This document shows positions 1 through 10,219 of a stretch of DNA of 64,000 nucleotides, one piece after another. Under the pieces are notes generated by a model. It was not told where the DNA came from. It worked only from the letters and a program-made list of their open reading frames with translations, and did not search any database. The position numbers and the translations under genes were made by a program. The stretch comes from Lolium rigidum (taxonomy: Eukaryota > Streptophyta > Magnoliopsida > Poales > Poaceae), in NCBI RefSeq assembly GCF_022539505.1, contig NC_061510.1, positions 95,062,292 to 95,126,291 of the forward strand, read 5' to 3'. How positions within the stretch are numbered: position 1 is the stretch's first letter; every line of letters begins with the position of its first letter.

Positions 1-583
1 AGTGACAGTAATTGGAACAACCGGAGGGGAAGGCTGTGATATTAGGATCACATGTGTTCACGGAGTGTTAATGCTTTGCTCCGGTACTCTATTAAAAGGA
101 GTACCTTAATTACCAGTAGTTTCCCTAGAGGCCCGGCTGCCACCGGCTGGTAGGACAAAAGATGTTGTTTCTCATTGCGAGCACGTACGACTATATAAGG
201 AACACATGCCTATGGTTATTTAGTACTTGGATATTGTTTTATTATTATCTGCAAATGCCTTGTCTTGATTATTACATGAGTCATCTTATCCATGCAGCAC
301 CCGTTCATCCATTCCTATGCCTACAGTATTTTAATCCTGCTGTTTACTATAATCACTACTGTTGTCTTTATTACACTGCTGCTTATATTTCACTACTGCT
401 ACTGCTATAAAACTGTTGCTATCGATAAACTATTGCGAGCAAGTCTGTTTCCAGTGCAGCTGAATTGACAACTCCGCTGTTAAGGCTTACAAATATTCTT
501 TGGCTCCCATTGTGTCGAATCAATAAATTGGGTTTTACTTCCCTCGGAGACTCGTTGCGATCCCCTATACTTGTGGGTCATCA
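1..583 (+). repeat. LTR of Athila-like element A, left copy, cut by window start
   Basis: This stretch matches, with few differences, the right part of the complete LTR at 12675-14074 (homologous part from about 13490). It ends in the same GGGTCATCA. A tRNA-Asp-like primer binding site and a gag start follow it, as they do after the second copy. It is therefore the right end of a 5' LTR whose left part lies outside the window. The LTR codes for nothing; short open frames here are chance. Confidence 0.85.
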
Positions 584-595
584 AGACTATTTTCA

Positions 596-612
596 CGGCG
601 CCTTTGCCGGGA
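596..612 (+). other. degenerate primer binding site of element A
   Basis: The sequence CGGCGCCTTTGCCGGGA lies 12 bases after the LTR end. It differs at a few bases from the tRNA-Asp-complementary TGGCGCCGTTGCCGGGGA used by Athila-type elements. The same site elsewhere in the window (31579-31596) is perfect, so this copy has decayed. Confidence 0.7.
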
Positions 613-670
613 GCATAGCTTTATTTGCAAGTTCACCTGAATTGATATTGTTCGCTGCAAATCCTCCATC

Positions 671-996
671 ATGGGTAAACCTCGCGATGCTAAAGTCGCC
701 ATATTACCATCCACTACAAGAAAAGGTACAACTCTGAGTACCTCTGCTGCTCTTGATTCACCATCTGTGATAAGTCAACTTGTTTCACCACCACAAGCTT
801 CATATGTTGGTACTTCTGTTGAATCTGAAAATTCCTCTTATAATCTTGATGATGCTTCTACTGTGCTTGATGATAATGGTTCATTAGGTTCTTTTCTAGA
901 TGCTACAATTGCTAGGTCTAGACAAATTGAAAATACTGAAATTCCTAATGAAAATACTATTACACCTGTTAATTCACCTGAGTCTGTTGAACACTC
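671..996 (+). pseudogene. gag-region N-terminus of element A, truncated
   Basis: An open frame starts with ATG at 671 (MGKPRDAK), about 58 bases after the primer binding site. It runs in frame to 996, where the TGATACGTC start of another LTR interrupts it. The protein is rich in Ser, Thr and acidic residues and has no recognisable domain. The same start, with few changes, follows the second LTR (14161-14338), so this is the normal N-terminus of the element's gag region. Everything from here to the env-like frame at 9318 is missing, including capsid, protease and pol. It cannot be functional. Confidence 0.7.
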
Positions 997-1368
997 TGAT
1001 ACGTCTCAAACGTATCTATAATTTCTTATGTTCCATGCTACTTTTATGATGATACTCACATGTTTTATACACACTTTATGTCATTATTATGCATTTTCCG
1101 GAACTAACCTATTAACAAGATGCCGAAGTGTCAGTTCATGTTTTCTGTTGTTTTTGGTTTCAGAAATCCTAGTAAGGAAATATTCTCGGAATTGGACGAA
1201 ATCAAGGCCCACGATCTTATATTTCCACGAAGTTTCTAGAACACCGGAGAGGCACCAGAGGGGAGGCCCAGGGCCTCCACACATGGTGGCGGCGCGACCA
1301 GAGGGGGGGCGCCCCCTGGTGTGTGGCCCCTCCAGATCCATTCCGACTATGTTTCTTCGCCTATATAA
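997..1368 (+). repeat. LTR start of element B, cut by assembly gap
   Basis: It begins TGATACGTCTCAAACGTATC, a terminal palindrome shared by LTRs of this group. It runs through the conserved stretch around GGAATTGGACGAAATC and ends at a TATA box (CTATATAA) directly before the N gap. Its opening matches the minus-strand LTR fragment at 8475-8759. The 5 bases before it (CACTC) have no certain partner. Confidence 0.75.
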
Positions 1369-1468
1369 NNNNNNNNNNNNNNNNNNNNNNNNNNNNNNNN
1401 NNNNNNNNNNNNNNNNNNNNNNNNNNNNNNNNNNNNNNNNNNNNNNNNNNNNNNNNNNNNNNNNNNNN
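1369..1468. other. assembly gap of 100 N
   Basis: Exactly 100 N, the usual placeholder for a gap of unknown length. The sequence jumps from mid-LTR to the 3' non-coding part of an Athila-type element, so most of that element is either in the gap or absent. Confidence 0.95.
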
Positions 1469-3308
1469 TTATCAGGTTCCTTCTCTTGAAACTATATTTT
1501 TATTCGGTCACATCTTATGTACTTTACTTGGAGCGTCTGTTTGTTTTTGTTTTTATTTTTTTGTTTGAATAAATTCTTGTGTGGGAGAGACACACGCTCC
1601 GCTGGTTCATATGAACACATGTGTTCTTAGCTTTTAATGTTCATGGCGAAGGTTAAAACTGCTTCGTTCATTTTTATATGGTTGGAAACGGAAAATGCTA
1701 CATGTAGTAATTGGTAAAATGTCTTGGATAATGTGATACTTGGCAATTGTTGTGCTCATGTTTAAGCTCTTGCATCATATACTTTGCACCCATTAATGAA
1801 GAAATACATAGAGCTTGCTAAAATTTGGTTTGCATATTTGGTCTCTCTAAAGTCTAGATAATTTCTAGTATTGAGTTTTGAACAACAAGGAAGACGGTGT
1901 AGAGTCTTATAATGTTTACAATATGTCTTTTATGTGAGTTTTGCTGCACCGGTTCATCCTTGTGTTTGTTTCAAATAACCTTGCTAGCCTAAACCTTGTA
2001 TCGAGAGGGAATACTTCTCATGCATCCAAAATCCTTGAGCCAACCACTATGCCATTTGTGTCCACCATACCTACCTACTACATGGTATTTCTCAGCCATT
2101 CCAAAGTAAATTGCTTGAGTGCTACCTTTAAATTTCCATCATTCTCCTTTGCAATATATAGCTCATGGGACAAATAGCTTAAAAACTATTGTGGTATTGA
2201 ATATGTACTTATGCACTTTATCTCTTATTAAGTTGCTTGTTGTGCGATAACCATGTTCCTGGGGACGCCATCAAATCTTTGTTGAATATCATGTGAGTTG
2301 CTATGCATGTCTGTCTTGTCTGAAATAAGGGAGATTTACCACTCATTTAATGGTTAGAGCATGCATATTGTTAGAGAAGAACATTGGGCCGCTAACTAAA
2401 GCCATGAATCATGGTGGAAGTTTCAGTTTTGGACATATATCCTCAATCTCATATGAGAACATTAATTGTTGCTACATGCTTATGCATTAAAGAGGAGTCC
2501 ATTATCTGTTGTCTATGTTGTCCCGGTATGGATGTCTAAGTTGAGAATAATCAAAAGCGAGAAATCCAAATGCGAGCTTTCTCCTTAGACCTTTGTATAG
2601 GCGGCATAGAGGTACCCCTTTGTGACACTTGGTTAAAACATGTGTATTGCGATGATAATCCTGGTAATCCGAGCTAATTAGGACAAGGTGCGGGCACTAC
2701 TAGTATACTATGCATGAGGCTTGCAACTTGTAAGATATAATTTACATGATACATATGCTTTATTACTACCGTTGACAAAATTGTTTCATGTTTTCAAAAT
2801 AAAAGCTCTAGCACAAATATAGCAATCGATGCTTTCCTCTTTGAAGGACCTTTCTTTTACTTTTATGTTGAGTCAGTTCACCTATTTCTCTCCACTTCAA
2901 GAAGCAAACACTTGTGTGAACTGTGCATTGATTCTTACATACTTGCTTATTGCACTTGTTATATTGCTTTGCATTGACAATTATCCATGAGATATACATG
3001 TTACAAGTTGAAAGCAACCGCTGAAACTTAATCTTCCATTGTGTTGCTTCAATGTCTTTACTTTAAATTATTGCTTTATGAGTTAACTCTTATGCAAGAC
3101 TTATTGATGCCTCTCTTGAAAGTGCTATTCATGAAAAGTCATTGCTTTATGATTCAGTTGTTTACTCATGTCATTACCATTGTTTTGATCGCTGCATTCA
3201 TTACATATGTTTACAATATGATCAAGTTTATGATGGCATGTCACTCCGTAAATTATCTTTGTTATCGTTTACTCGCTCGGGACGAGCAGGAACTAAGCTT
3301 GGGGATGC
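1469..3308 (+). mobile_element. 3' internal non-coding region of an Athila-type element (B)
   Basis: The stretch is homologous along its length to 33403-35267 of the complete element F, including the segments around GAACATTGGGCCGCTAAC and ATGCGAGCTTTCTCC. That places it in the long untranslated part between the last gene and the 3' LTR. It ends in a short hairpin and the polypurine tract AAGCTTGGGGATGC, directly before the LTR at 3309. No coding frame is supported. Confidence 0.8.
3275..3308 (+). other. hairpin and polypurine tract before the 3' LTR
   Basis: GCTCG-GGA-CGAGC (3275-3287) forms a 5-bp stem. It is followed by AAGCTTGGGGATGC, the purine-rich tract used to prime plus-strand synthesis, which abuts the LTR. 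The same pair occurs at 35234-35267, and a longer version at 12635-12674. Confidence 0.7.
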
Positions 3309-5009
3309 TGATACGTCTCCGGCGTATCGATAATTTCTTATGTTCCATGCCACATTATTGATGATATCTACATGTTTTATGCACACTTTATGTCATATTC
3401 GTGCATTTTATGGAACTAACCTATTAACAAGATGCCGAAGTGCCGATTCTGTTGTTTTCGCTGTTTTTGGTTTCGTAAATCCTAGTAACGAAATATTCTC
3501 GGAATTGGACGAAATCAACGCCCGGGTTCCTATTTTCACCGAAGCATCCGGAACACCGAGAGCCGCCAGAGGGGGCCCTGTGGGCCCCAGACGACAGGGT
3601 GGCGCGGCCAGGGCCTGGGCCGCGCCCCCCTATGGTGTCGGTGCCCCTTCGACCTTCTGACGCCGCCTCTTCGCCTATATAAAGGTCCCAGACCTAAAAC
3701 CTCGATACGAAAAAGCCACGGTACGAGAAACCTTCCAGAGTCGCCGCCATCGCGAAGCCAAGATCTGGGGGACATGAGTCTCGTTCCGCACGCCGCCGGG
3801 GCGGGGAAGTGCCCCGGAAGGCTCCTCCATCGACACCACCGCCATCTCCATCAACGCTGCTGTCTCCCATGAGGAGGGAGTTGTTCTCCATCGAGGCTCG
3901 GGGCTGTACCGGTAGCTATGTGGTTCATCTCTCTCCTATGTACTTCAATACAATAATCTCATGAGCTGCCTTACATGATTGAGATTCATATGATGATGCT
4001 TGTAATCTAGATGTCGTTATGCTAGTCAAGTGAATTTTACTTATGTGATCTCCGGAGACTCCTTGTCCCACGTGTGTAAAGGTGACAGAGTGTGCACCGT
4101 GTGGGTCTCTTAGGCTATATTTCACAGAATACTTATTCACTGTTATGAATGGCATAGTGAAGTGCTTATTTATATCTCTTTATGATTGCAATGTGTTTTG
4201 TATCACAATTTATCTACGTGCTACTCTAGTGATGTTATTAAAGTAGTTTTATTCCTCCTGCACGGTGTAATGGTGACAGTGTGTGCATCCGTGTTAGTAC
4301 TTGGCGTAGGCTATGATTATGATCTCTTGTAGATTGTGAAGTTAACTATTGCTATGATAGTATTGATGTGATCTATTCCTCCTACATAGTGTGAAGGTGA
4401 CAGTGTGCATGCTTGTGTTAGTACTTGGTTTAGTCGTGTTGATCTTTCATGCACTCTAAGGTTATTTAAATATGAACATTGAATTGTGGAGCTTGTTAAC
4501 TCCGGCATTGAGGGTTCGTGTAATCCTACGCAATGTGTTCATCATCCAACAAAAGAGTGTAGAGTATGCATTTATCTATTCCGTTATGTGATCAAAGTTG
4601 AGAGTGTCCACTAGTGAAAGTCTAATCCCTAGGCCTTGTTCCTAAATACTGCTATCGCTGCTTGTTTACTCGTTTTCTTGCGTTACTACTGCTACCATAT
4701 TACCACCATCAACTACACGCCGACAAGCTATTTTCACGGCACCGTTGCTACTTGCTCATACTTATTTATACCACCTGTATTTCACTATCTCTTCGCTGAA
4801 CTAGTGCACCTATTAGGTGTGTTGGGGACACAAGAGACTTCTTGCTTTGTGGTTGCAGGGTTGCATGAGAGGGATATCTTTGACCTCTTCCTCCCGGAGT
4901 TCGATAAACCTTGGGTGATCCACTTAAGGGAAAAATGTTGCTGTTCTACAAACCTCTGCTCTTGGAGGCCCAACACTGTCTACAAGAATAGAAGCTCCCG
5001 TAGACATCA
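3309..5009 (+). repeat. LTR, 1.7-kb subfamily
   Basis: It starts TGATACGTCTCCGGCGTATC and ends TAGACATCA, followed 10 bases later by a primer binding site. A polypurine tract precedes it, so both boundaries are supported. Its first 250 bases resemble the F-type LTRs; the rest differs. It contains a TATA box and three related blocks around GGTGACAGTGTG (about 4068-4118, 4260-4311, 4383-4435). Confidence 0.8.
3676..3683 (+). promoter_or_regulatory. TATA box of the LTR at 3309-5009
   Basis: TATATAAA follows CTCTTCGCC and precedes a GC-rich transcribed stretch, as expected for an LTR promoter. The LTR at 997 has the same CTTCGCCTATATAA context. Confidence 0.65.
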
Positions 5010-5019
5010 AGCTATTTTC

Positions 5020-5037
5020 TGGCGCCGTTGCTGGGGA
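5020..5037 (+). other. primer binding site, tRNA-Asp type
   Basis: TGGCGCCGTTGCTGGGGA sits 10 bases after the LTR end and differs by one base from the tRNA-Asp-complementary consensus. Confidence 0.8.
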
Positions 5038-6090
5038 ACGAAGGAAAGCTACACCATTTCCTCCCTCGTCAACCACGCGCCAGTTGTGGACAGCAGGACG
5101 CCACCAACTATTCTTTGTTGAATATCATGTGAGTTGCTATGCATGTCCGTCTTGTCTGAAGTAAGAGAGATCTACCACCTTAATGGTTGGAGCATGCATA
5201 TTGTTAGAGAAGAACATTGGGCCGCTAACTGAAGCCATGAATCATGGTGGAAGTTTCAGTTTTGGACATATATCCTCATTCTCATATGAGAATAATAATT
5301 GTTGACACATGCTTATGCATTAAAGAGGAGTCCATTATCTGTTGTCCATGTTGTCCCGGTATGGATGTCTAAGTTCAGAATAATCAAAAGCGAGAAATCC
5401 AAAATGCGAGCTTTCTCCTTAGACCTTTGTACAGGCGGCATGGAGGTACCCCATTGTGACACTTGGTTAAAACATATGTATTGCAATGATCCAGGTAGTC
5501 CAAGCTAATTAGGACAAGGTGCGGGCACTATTAGTATACTATGCATGAGGCTTGCAACTTGTAAGATATAATTTACATAACTCATATGCTTTATTACTAC
5601 CATTGACAAAATTGTTTCATGTTTTCAAAATAAAAGCTCTAGCACAAATATAGCAATCGATGCTTTCCTCTTTGAAGGACCATTCTTTTACTTTTATGTT
5701 GAGTCAGTTCACCTATTTCTCTCCACCTCAAGAAGCAAACACTTGTGTGAACTATGCATTGATTCCTACATACTTGCATATTGCACTTGTTATATTACTC
5801 TATGTTGACAACTATCCATGAGATACACATGTTATAAGTTGAAAGCAACCGCTGAAACTTAATCTTCCTTTGTGTTGCTTCAATACCTTTACTTTGATAT
5901 ATTTATTTATGAGTTAACTCTTATGCAAGACTTATTGATGCTTGTCTTGAAGTACTATTCATGAAAAGTCTTTGCTTTATGATTCACTTGTTTACTCATG
6001 TCATTACCATTGTTTTGATCGCTGCATTCATTACATATGTTTACAAATAGTATGATCAAGGTTATGATGGCATGTCACTTCAGAAATTAT
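5038..6090 (+). mobile_element. internally deleted Athila-type internal region
   Basis: About 75 bases of leader follow the primer binding site. Near 5110 the sequence jumps to TTGTTGAATATCATGTGAG, which in the intact arrangement lies in the 3' non-coding part (about 2278 and 34237). The rest matches 2280-3260. All coding sequence has been lost. The end is also deleted: the hairpin, the polypurine tract and the first bases of the next LTR are missing, with AAATTATCT joined directly to CCGACGTATCG. Confidence 0.75.
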
Positions 6091-8474
6091 CTCCGACGTA
6101 TCGATAATTTCTTATGATAGTGGGTTCATGCTTCCATTAAATCTGGGACATTGACAGAAAGTTCTAAGGTTGTGGATGTGCTGTTGCCACTAGGGATAAA
6201 ACATTGATGCCATGTCTAAGGATGTAGTTATTGATTACATTACGCACCATACTTAATGCAATTGTCTGTTGTTTACAACTTAATACTGGAAGGGGTTCGG
6301 ATGATAACCTGAAGGTGGACTTTTTAGGCATAGATGCATGCTGGATAGCGGTCTATGTACTTTGTCGTAATGCCCAATTAAATCTCACAATACTCATCAT
6401 ATCATGTATGTGCATGGTCATGTGATACGTCTCCGACGTATCGATAATTTCTTATGTTCCATGCCACATTATTGATGATACCTACATGTTTTATGCACAC
6501 GTTATGTCATATTCGTGCATTTTCTGGAACTAACCTATTAACAAGATGCCGAAGAGCCGCTTGTCGTTTTCTGCTGTTTTTGGTTTCAGAAATCCTAGTA
6601 ACGAAATATTCTCGGAATTGGACGAAATCAACGCCCGGGGTCCTATTTTGCCACGAAGCTTCCGGAAGACCGAAGAGGAGTCGAAGTGGGGCCACGAGGC
6701 GCCGCCACACTAGGGCGGCGCGGCCCAGGCCCTGGCCACGCCGACCTAGGGTGTGGGGCCCTCGTGTGGCCCCCCGCGTTGCCCTTCCACCTACTTAAAG
6801 CCTCCGTCGCGAAACCCCCAGAACCGAGAGCCACGATACGGAAAACCTTCCAGAGACGCCGCCGCCGCCAATCCCATCTCAGGGGATTCTGGAGATCTCC
6901 TCCGGCACCCTGTCGGAGAGGGGATTCATCTCCCGGAGGACTCTTCACCGCCATGGTCGCCTCCGGAGTGATGAGTGAGTAGTTCACCCCTGGACTATGG
7001 GTCCATAGCAGTAGCTAGATGGTTGTCTTCTCCTCATTGTGCTTCATTGTTGGATCTTGTGAGCTGCCTAACATGATCAAGATCATCTATCTGTAATACT
7101 ATATGTTGTGTTTGTCGGGATCCGATGGATAGAGAATACTATGTTATGTTAATTATCAAGTTATTACCTATGTGTTGTTTATGATCTTGCATGCTCTCCG
7201 TTATTAGTAGAGGCTCTGGCAAAGTTTTTGCTCTTAACTCCAAGAGGGAGTATTTATGCTCGATAGTGGGTTCATGCCTCCATTGATATCTGGGACAGTG
7301 ACAGAAAGTTCTAAGGTTGTGGATGTGATGTTACCACTAGGGATAAAACATTTGATGCTATGTCTAAGGATGTAGTTGTTGATTACATTACGCACCATAC
7401 TTAATGCAATTGTCTGTTGCTTTGCAACTTAATACTGGAAGGGGTTCGGATGATAACCTGAAGGTGGACTTTTTAGGCATAGATGCATGTTGGATGGCGG
7501 TCTATGTACTTTGTCGTAATGCCCAATTAAATCTCACTATATTTATCATGACATGTATGTGCATTGTTATGCCCTCTATTTGTCAATTGCCCGATCTGTA
7601 ATTTGTTCACCCAACATGCTTTTATCTTATGGGAGAGACACCTCTAGTGAACCGTGGACCCCGGTCCATTCTTTTATACTTGAAATACAAATCTGCTGCA
7701 ATACTTGTTCTTTACTTGTTTTCTTGCAAACAATCATCTTCCACACAATACGGTTAACCCTTTGTTACAGCAAGCCGGTGAGATTGACAACCTCACTGTT
7801 TCGTTGGGGCAAAGTACTTTGGTTGTGTTGTGCAGGTTCCACGTTGGCGCCGGAATCTCCGGTGTTGCGCCGCACTACATCCCGCCGCCATCAACCTTCA
7901 ACGTGCTTCTTGGCTCCTCCTGGTTCGATAAACCTTGGTTTCTTTCTGAGGGAAAACTTGCTGCTGTGCGCATCATACCTTCCTCTTGGGGTTCCCAATG
8001 AACGTGTGAGTTACACGCCATCATCATGCCCTCTCTATTTGTCAATTGCCTGACTGTAATTTGTTCACCCAACATGCTATATATCTTATGGGAGAGACAC
8101 CTCTAGTGAACTGTGGACCTCGGTCCTATTCTTTACATCGAATACAATCTATCGCAATACTTGTTTTACTCGTTTTCGCAAACAATCATCATCCACACTA
8201 TACATCTAATCCTTTGTTACGGCAAGCCGGTGAGATTGACAACCTCACCGTTTCGTTGGGGCAAAGTACTTTGGTTGTGTTGTGCGGGTTCCACGTTGGC
8301 GCCGGAATCCCCGGTGTTGCGCCGCACTACATCCCGCCGCCATCAACCTTCAACGTGCTTCTTGGCTCCTCCTGGTTCGATAAACCTTGGTTTCTTTCTG
8401 AGGGAAAACTTGCCGATGTACGCATCACACCTTCCTCTTGGGGTTCCCAATGGACGTGTGTCTACACGCAATCA
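6091..8474 (+). repeat. rearranged F-type LTR, split by a nested solo LTR
   Basis: The outer LTR lacks its first bases. It has an internal deletion joining AATTTCTTATG to ATAGTGGGTTCATGC, continues to 6422, is interrupted by the solo LTR at 6423-8023, and resumes at 8024 to end in ACACGCAATCA at 8474. Without the insert about 780 bases remain, against about 1595 for intact copies. Confidence 0.75.
6423..8023 (+). mobile_element. solo LTR, F-type, with 5-bp target duplication
   Basis: This 1601-base LTR has intact ends (TGATACGTC...CGCCATCA). TCATG lies immediately before (6418-6422) and after (8024-8028), a perfect 5-bp duplication. There is no internal region. This is the product of recombination between the two LTRs of one inserted element. 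The host sequence, an older LTR of the same family, reads continuously across it once the insert and one TCATG are removed. Confidence 0.92.
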
Positions 8475-8759
8475 GTGGGCCCCCCTGGCTCCTCTCTGGC
8501 CCTTCTTCGGTGCTCTGGAACCTTCCGGGAAAAATAAGATGCTGGACGTTGATTTCGTCCAATTCGGAAAATATTTCCTTACTAGGATTTCACGAAACCA
8601 AAAATAGCGAGAAAACGAGAGCCGGCTCTTCGGCATCTCGTCAATAGGTTAGTGCCGGAAAATGCATAATAATGACATATAATGTGTATAAAACATGTGA
8701 GTATCATCATAAAAGTAGCATGGAACATAAGAAATTATAGATACGTTTGAGACGTATCA
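8475..8759 (-). repeat. inverted LTR-start fragment (L)
   Basis: Read on the minus strand from 8759 it starts TGATACGTCTCAAACGTATC and runs about 285 bases before breaking off. The opening matches the LTR at 997, but later bases differ enough to be a separate copy. It sits inside the inverted LTR fragment at 8760-9317. Confidence 0.75.
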
Positions 8760-9317
8760 ACTACTCACGGAGCATGATGGAGGCGGTGGCGTCGATGGAG
8801 ATGGCTTCCGGGGGCACTTCCCCGTCCTGGCGGCGTGCCGGAACAGAGATTCTGTCCCCTGAATTGGAGTTTCGCGATGGCGGCGGCGCCCCTGGAGTCT
8901 TTCTGGAGTTTCGTCAATTGGTATCGAGGTTTTAGGTCGCGAGGGGTCTTATAGGCGAAGAGGCGGCGCAAGGGGCGCCCAGGGGACCCACCCCATAGGG
9001 CGGCGCGCCCCTCCGGTGCCACGCCGGCCTATGGTCCGGGGGCCCCGGGCCTCCCTCCGACTCTCCTTCGGTGTCTTGGTCCGTCTCGGTGAATTATGAT
9101 GTTTGGTCTTCGTTTCGTCGAATTCGAGAATATTGCCCGAACGAGCCTTTCCGGAACCAAAAACAGCGGAAAACGAGAACCGGCACTTCGGCATCTTGTT
9201 AATAGGTTAGTTCCGGAAAACGCATAAAAACATTATAAAGTGCGAGCAAAACATGTAGGTATTGTCATAAAACAAGCATGGAACATCAGAAATTATATAT
9301 ACGTTGGAGACGTATCA
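8760..9317 (-). repeat. inverted LTR-start fragment (K)
   Basis: On the minus strand from 9317 it reads TGATACGTCTCCAACG and carries the usual ACCTATTAACAAGATGCCG block, then a GC-rich leader. It breaks off at the start of fragment L. Beyond 9317 the env-like frame of element A resumes. Confidence 0.75.
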
Positions 9318-10219
9318 GTGCAGGATTTAGAATTCCATTGGTCCCAGCCTAACCCCATGGTCCAATATAAAATCTACAATAAAACTATCAACTTGCCCTT
9401 TGATGATTTTTGTGCAGCTATTAAAGTGCCACAGTGGGGATCACATGAGAAGATTAGGGGGCTGCCACGAGAACTCTTGGATCTATATGAGATGATATGT
9501 CAAGGGAGAAGCTTCTCGGATGAGAGTGGTAAAATTCGTAGTATTCAACTCCCATCTATTCGCTATTTTGCTTAATTTATCACCAAGTGCGTTCTTGCTA
9601 GAAAGAATGCAAATAAGTTATCCATCCATGACTTGGTTTTCTTAGCTGATGCATTGCAACGTGATAGAACTTATAATTTGGATGCTTCGATAGCTTTTAG
9701 GCTTGCTACTAACCGTGATAAAGGAGGAATTTGTGGAGGTCTCATTGCCTCTCGTTTGCTAGCTATGCATGGTGTAGAACCTCACTCTCTTGATGTTCAG
9801 CTCTCTATAGAGAAACTTGATATTTTTTCCATGATAAAACATGACTTTGTTTCTAATTGGTCTAATTTGAATAACTTTGTCCTATGAGATAACCTTTTTC
9901 AAGAAAAAGTGGAGAGTAACTAAATCTGAAAGGCTAGTTGGATTGCCTTGCACCTGCTTTGTTTAACCTTGATTCCAGGGAAAGTTGGTCGGTCACAGAA
10001 GATGAACTTGATGCATACATAGAGAGGAGTGGCCATCACGCAGGGGACGGCATGGAGGAGGCCGAGGAACCCCTCGACTTGTCATCCGACGCAACAAGTT
10101 CTTCACATCAGCATTTTGGGCATGTGGAGCCTTCATCCTCTTCTTCTGCACATGGATCTTATTATGATCACGCCATGTATGATCCACCGGCGTGGAACCC
10201 TGACCCTCGCTGGGGTTGA
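9318..10219 (+). pseudogene. Athila env-like ORF (ATHILA ORF-1 type), broken
   Basis: Conceptual translation gives LPFDDFCAAIKVPQWG, then RGLPRELLDLYEMICQGRSF, TKCVLARKNANKLS and IAFRLATNRDKGG. As I remember it, this pattern is typical of the extra ORF that Athila-type elements carry between pol and the 3' LTR. A stop codon after IRYFA (9575) splits it, another follows SNLNNFVL (9884), and the frame shifts further on. The start is lost at the junction with the inverted LTR at 9317. The last part is acidic and histidine/serine-rich. The role in the element is unproven; env-like proteins are usually proposed for membrane or nuclear-envelope contact. As it stands it is dead. Confidence 0.7.

Noticed and set aside
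712..724. CACTACAAGAAAA, the consensus end of plant CACTA transposons (also at about 14204)
   Set aside because: It lies inside the gag-region frame (STTRKG) at the same place in both A copies and has no subterminal repeats next to it.
1028..1489. Open frames in LTRs (for example MFHATFMMI... type frames at 1028, 3340, 6454, 21596, 35299, 59760)
   Set aside because: They recur because the LTR recurs, start in non-coding LTR sequence, break at different places and match no domain.
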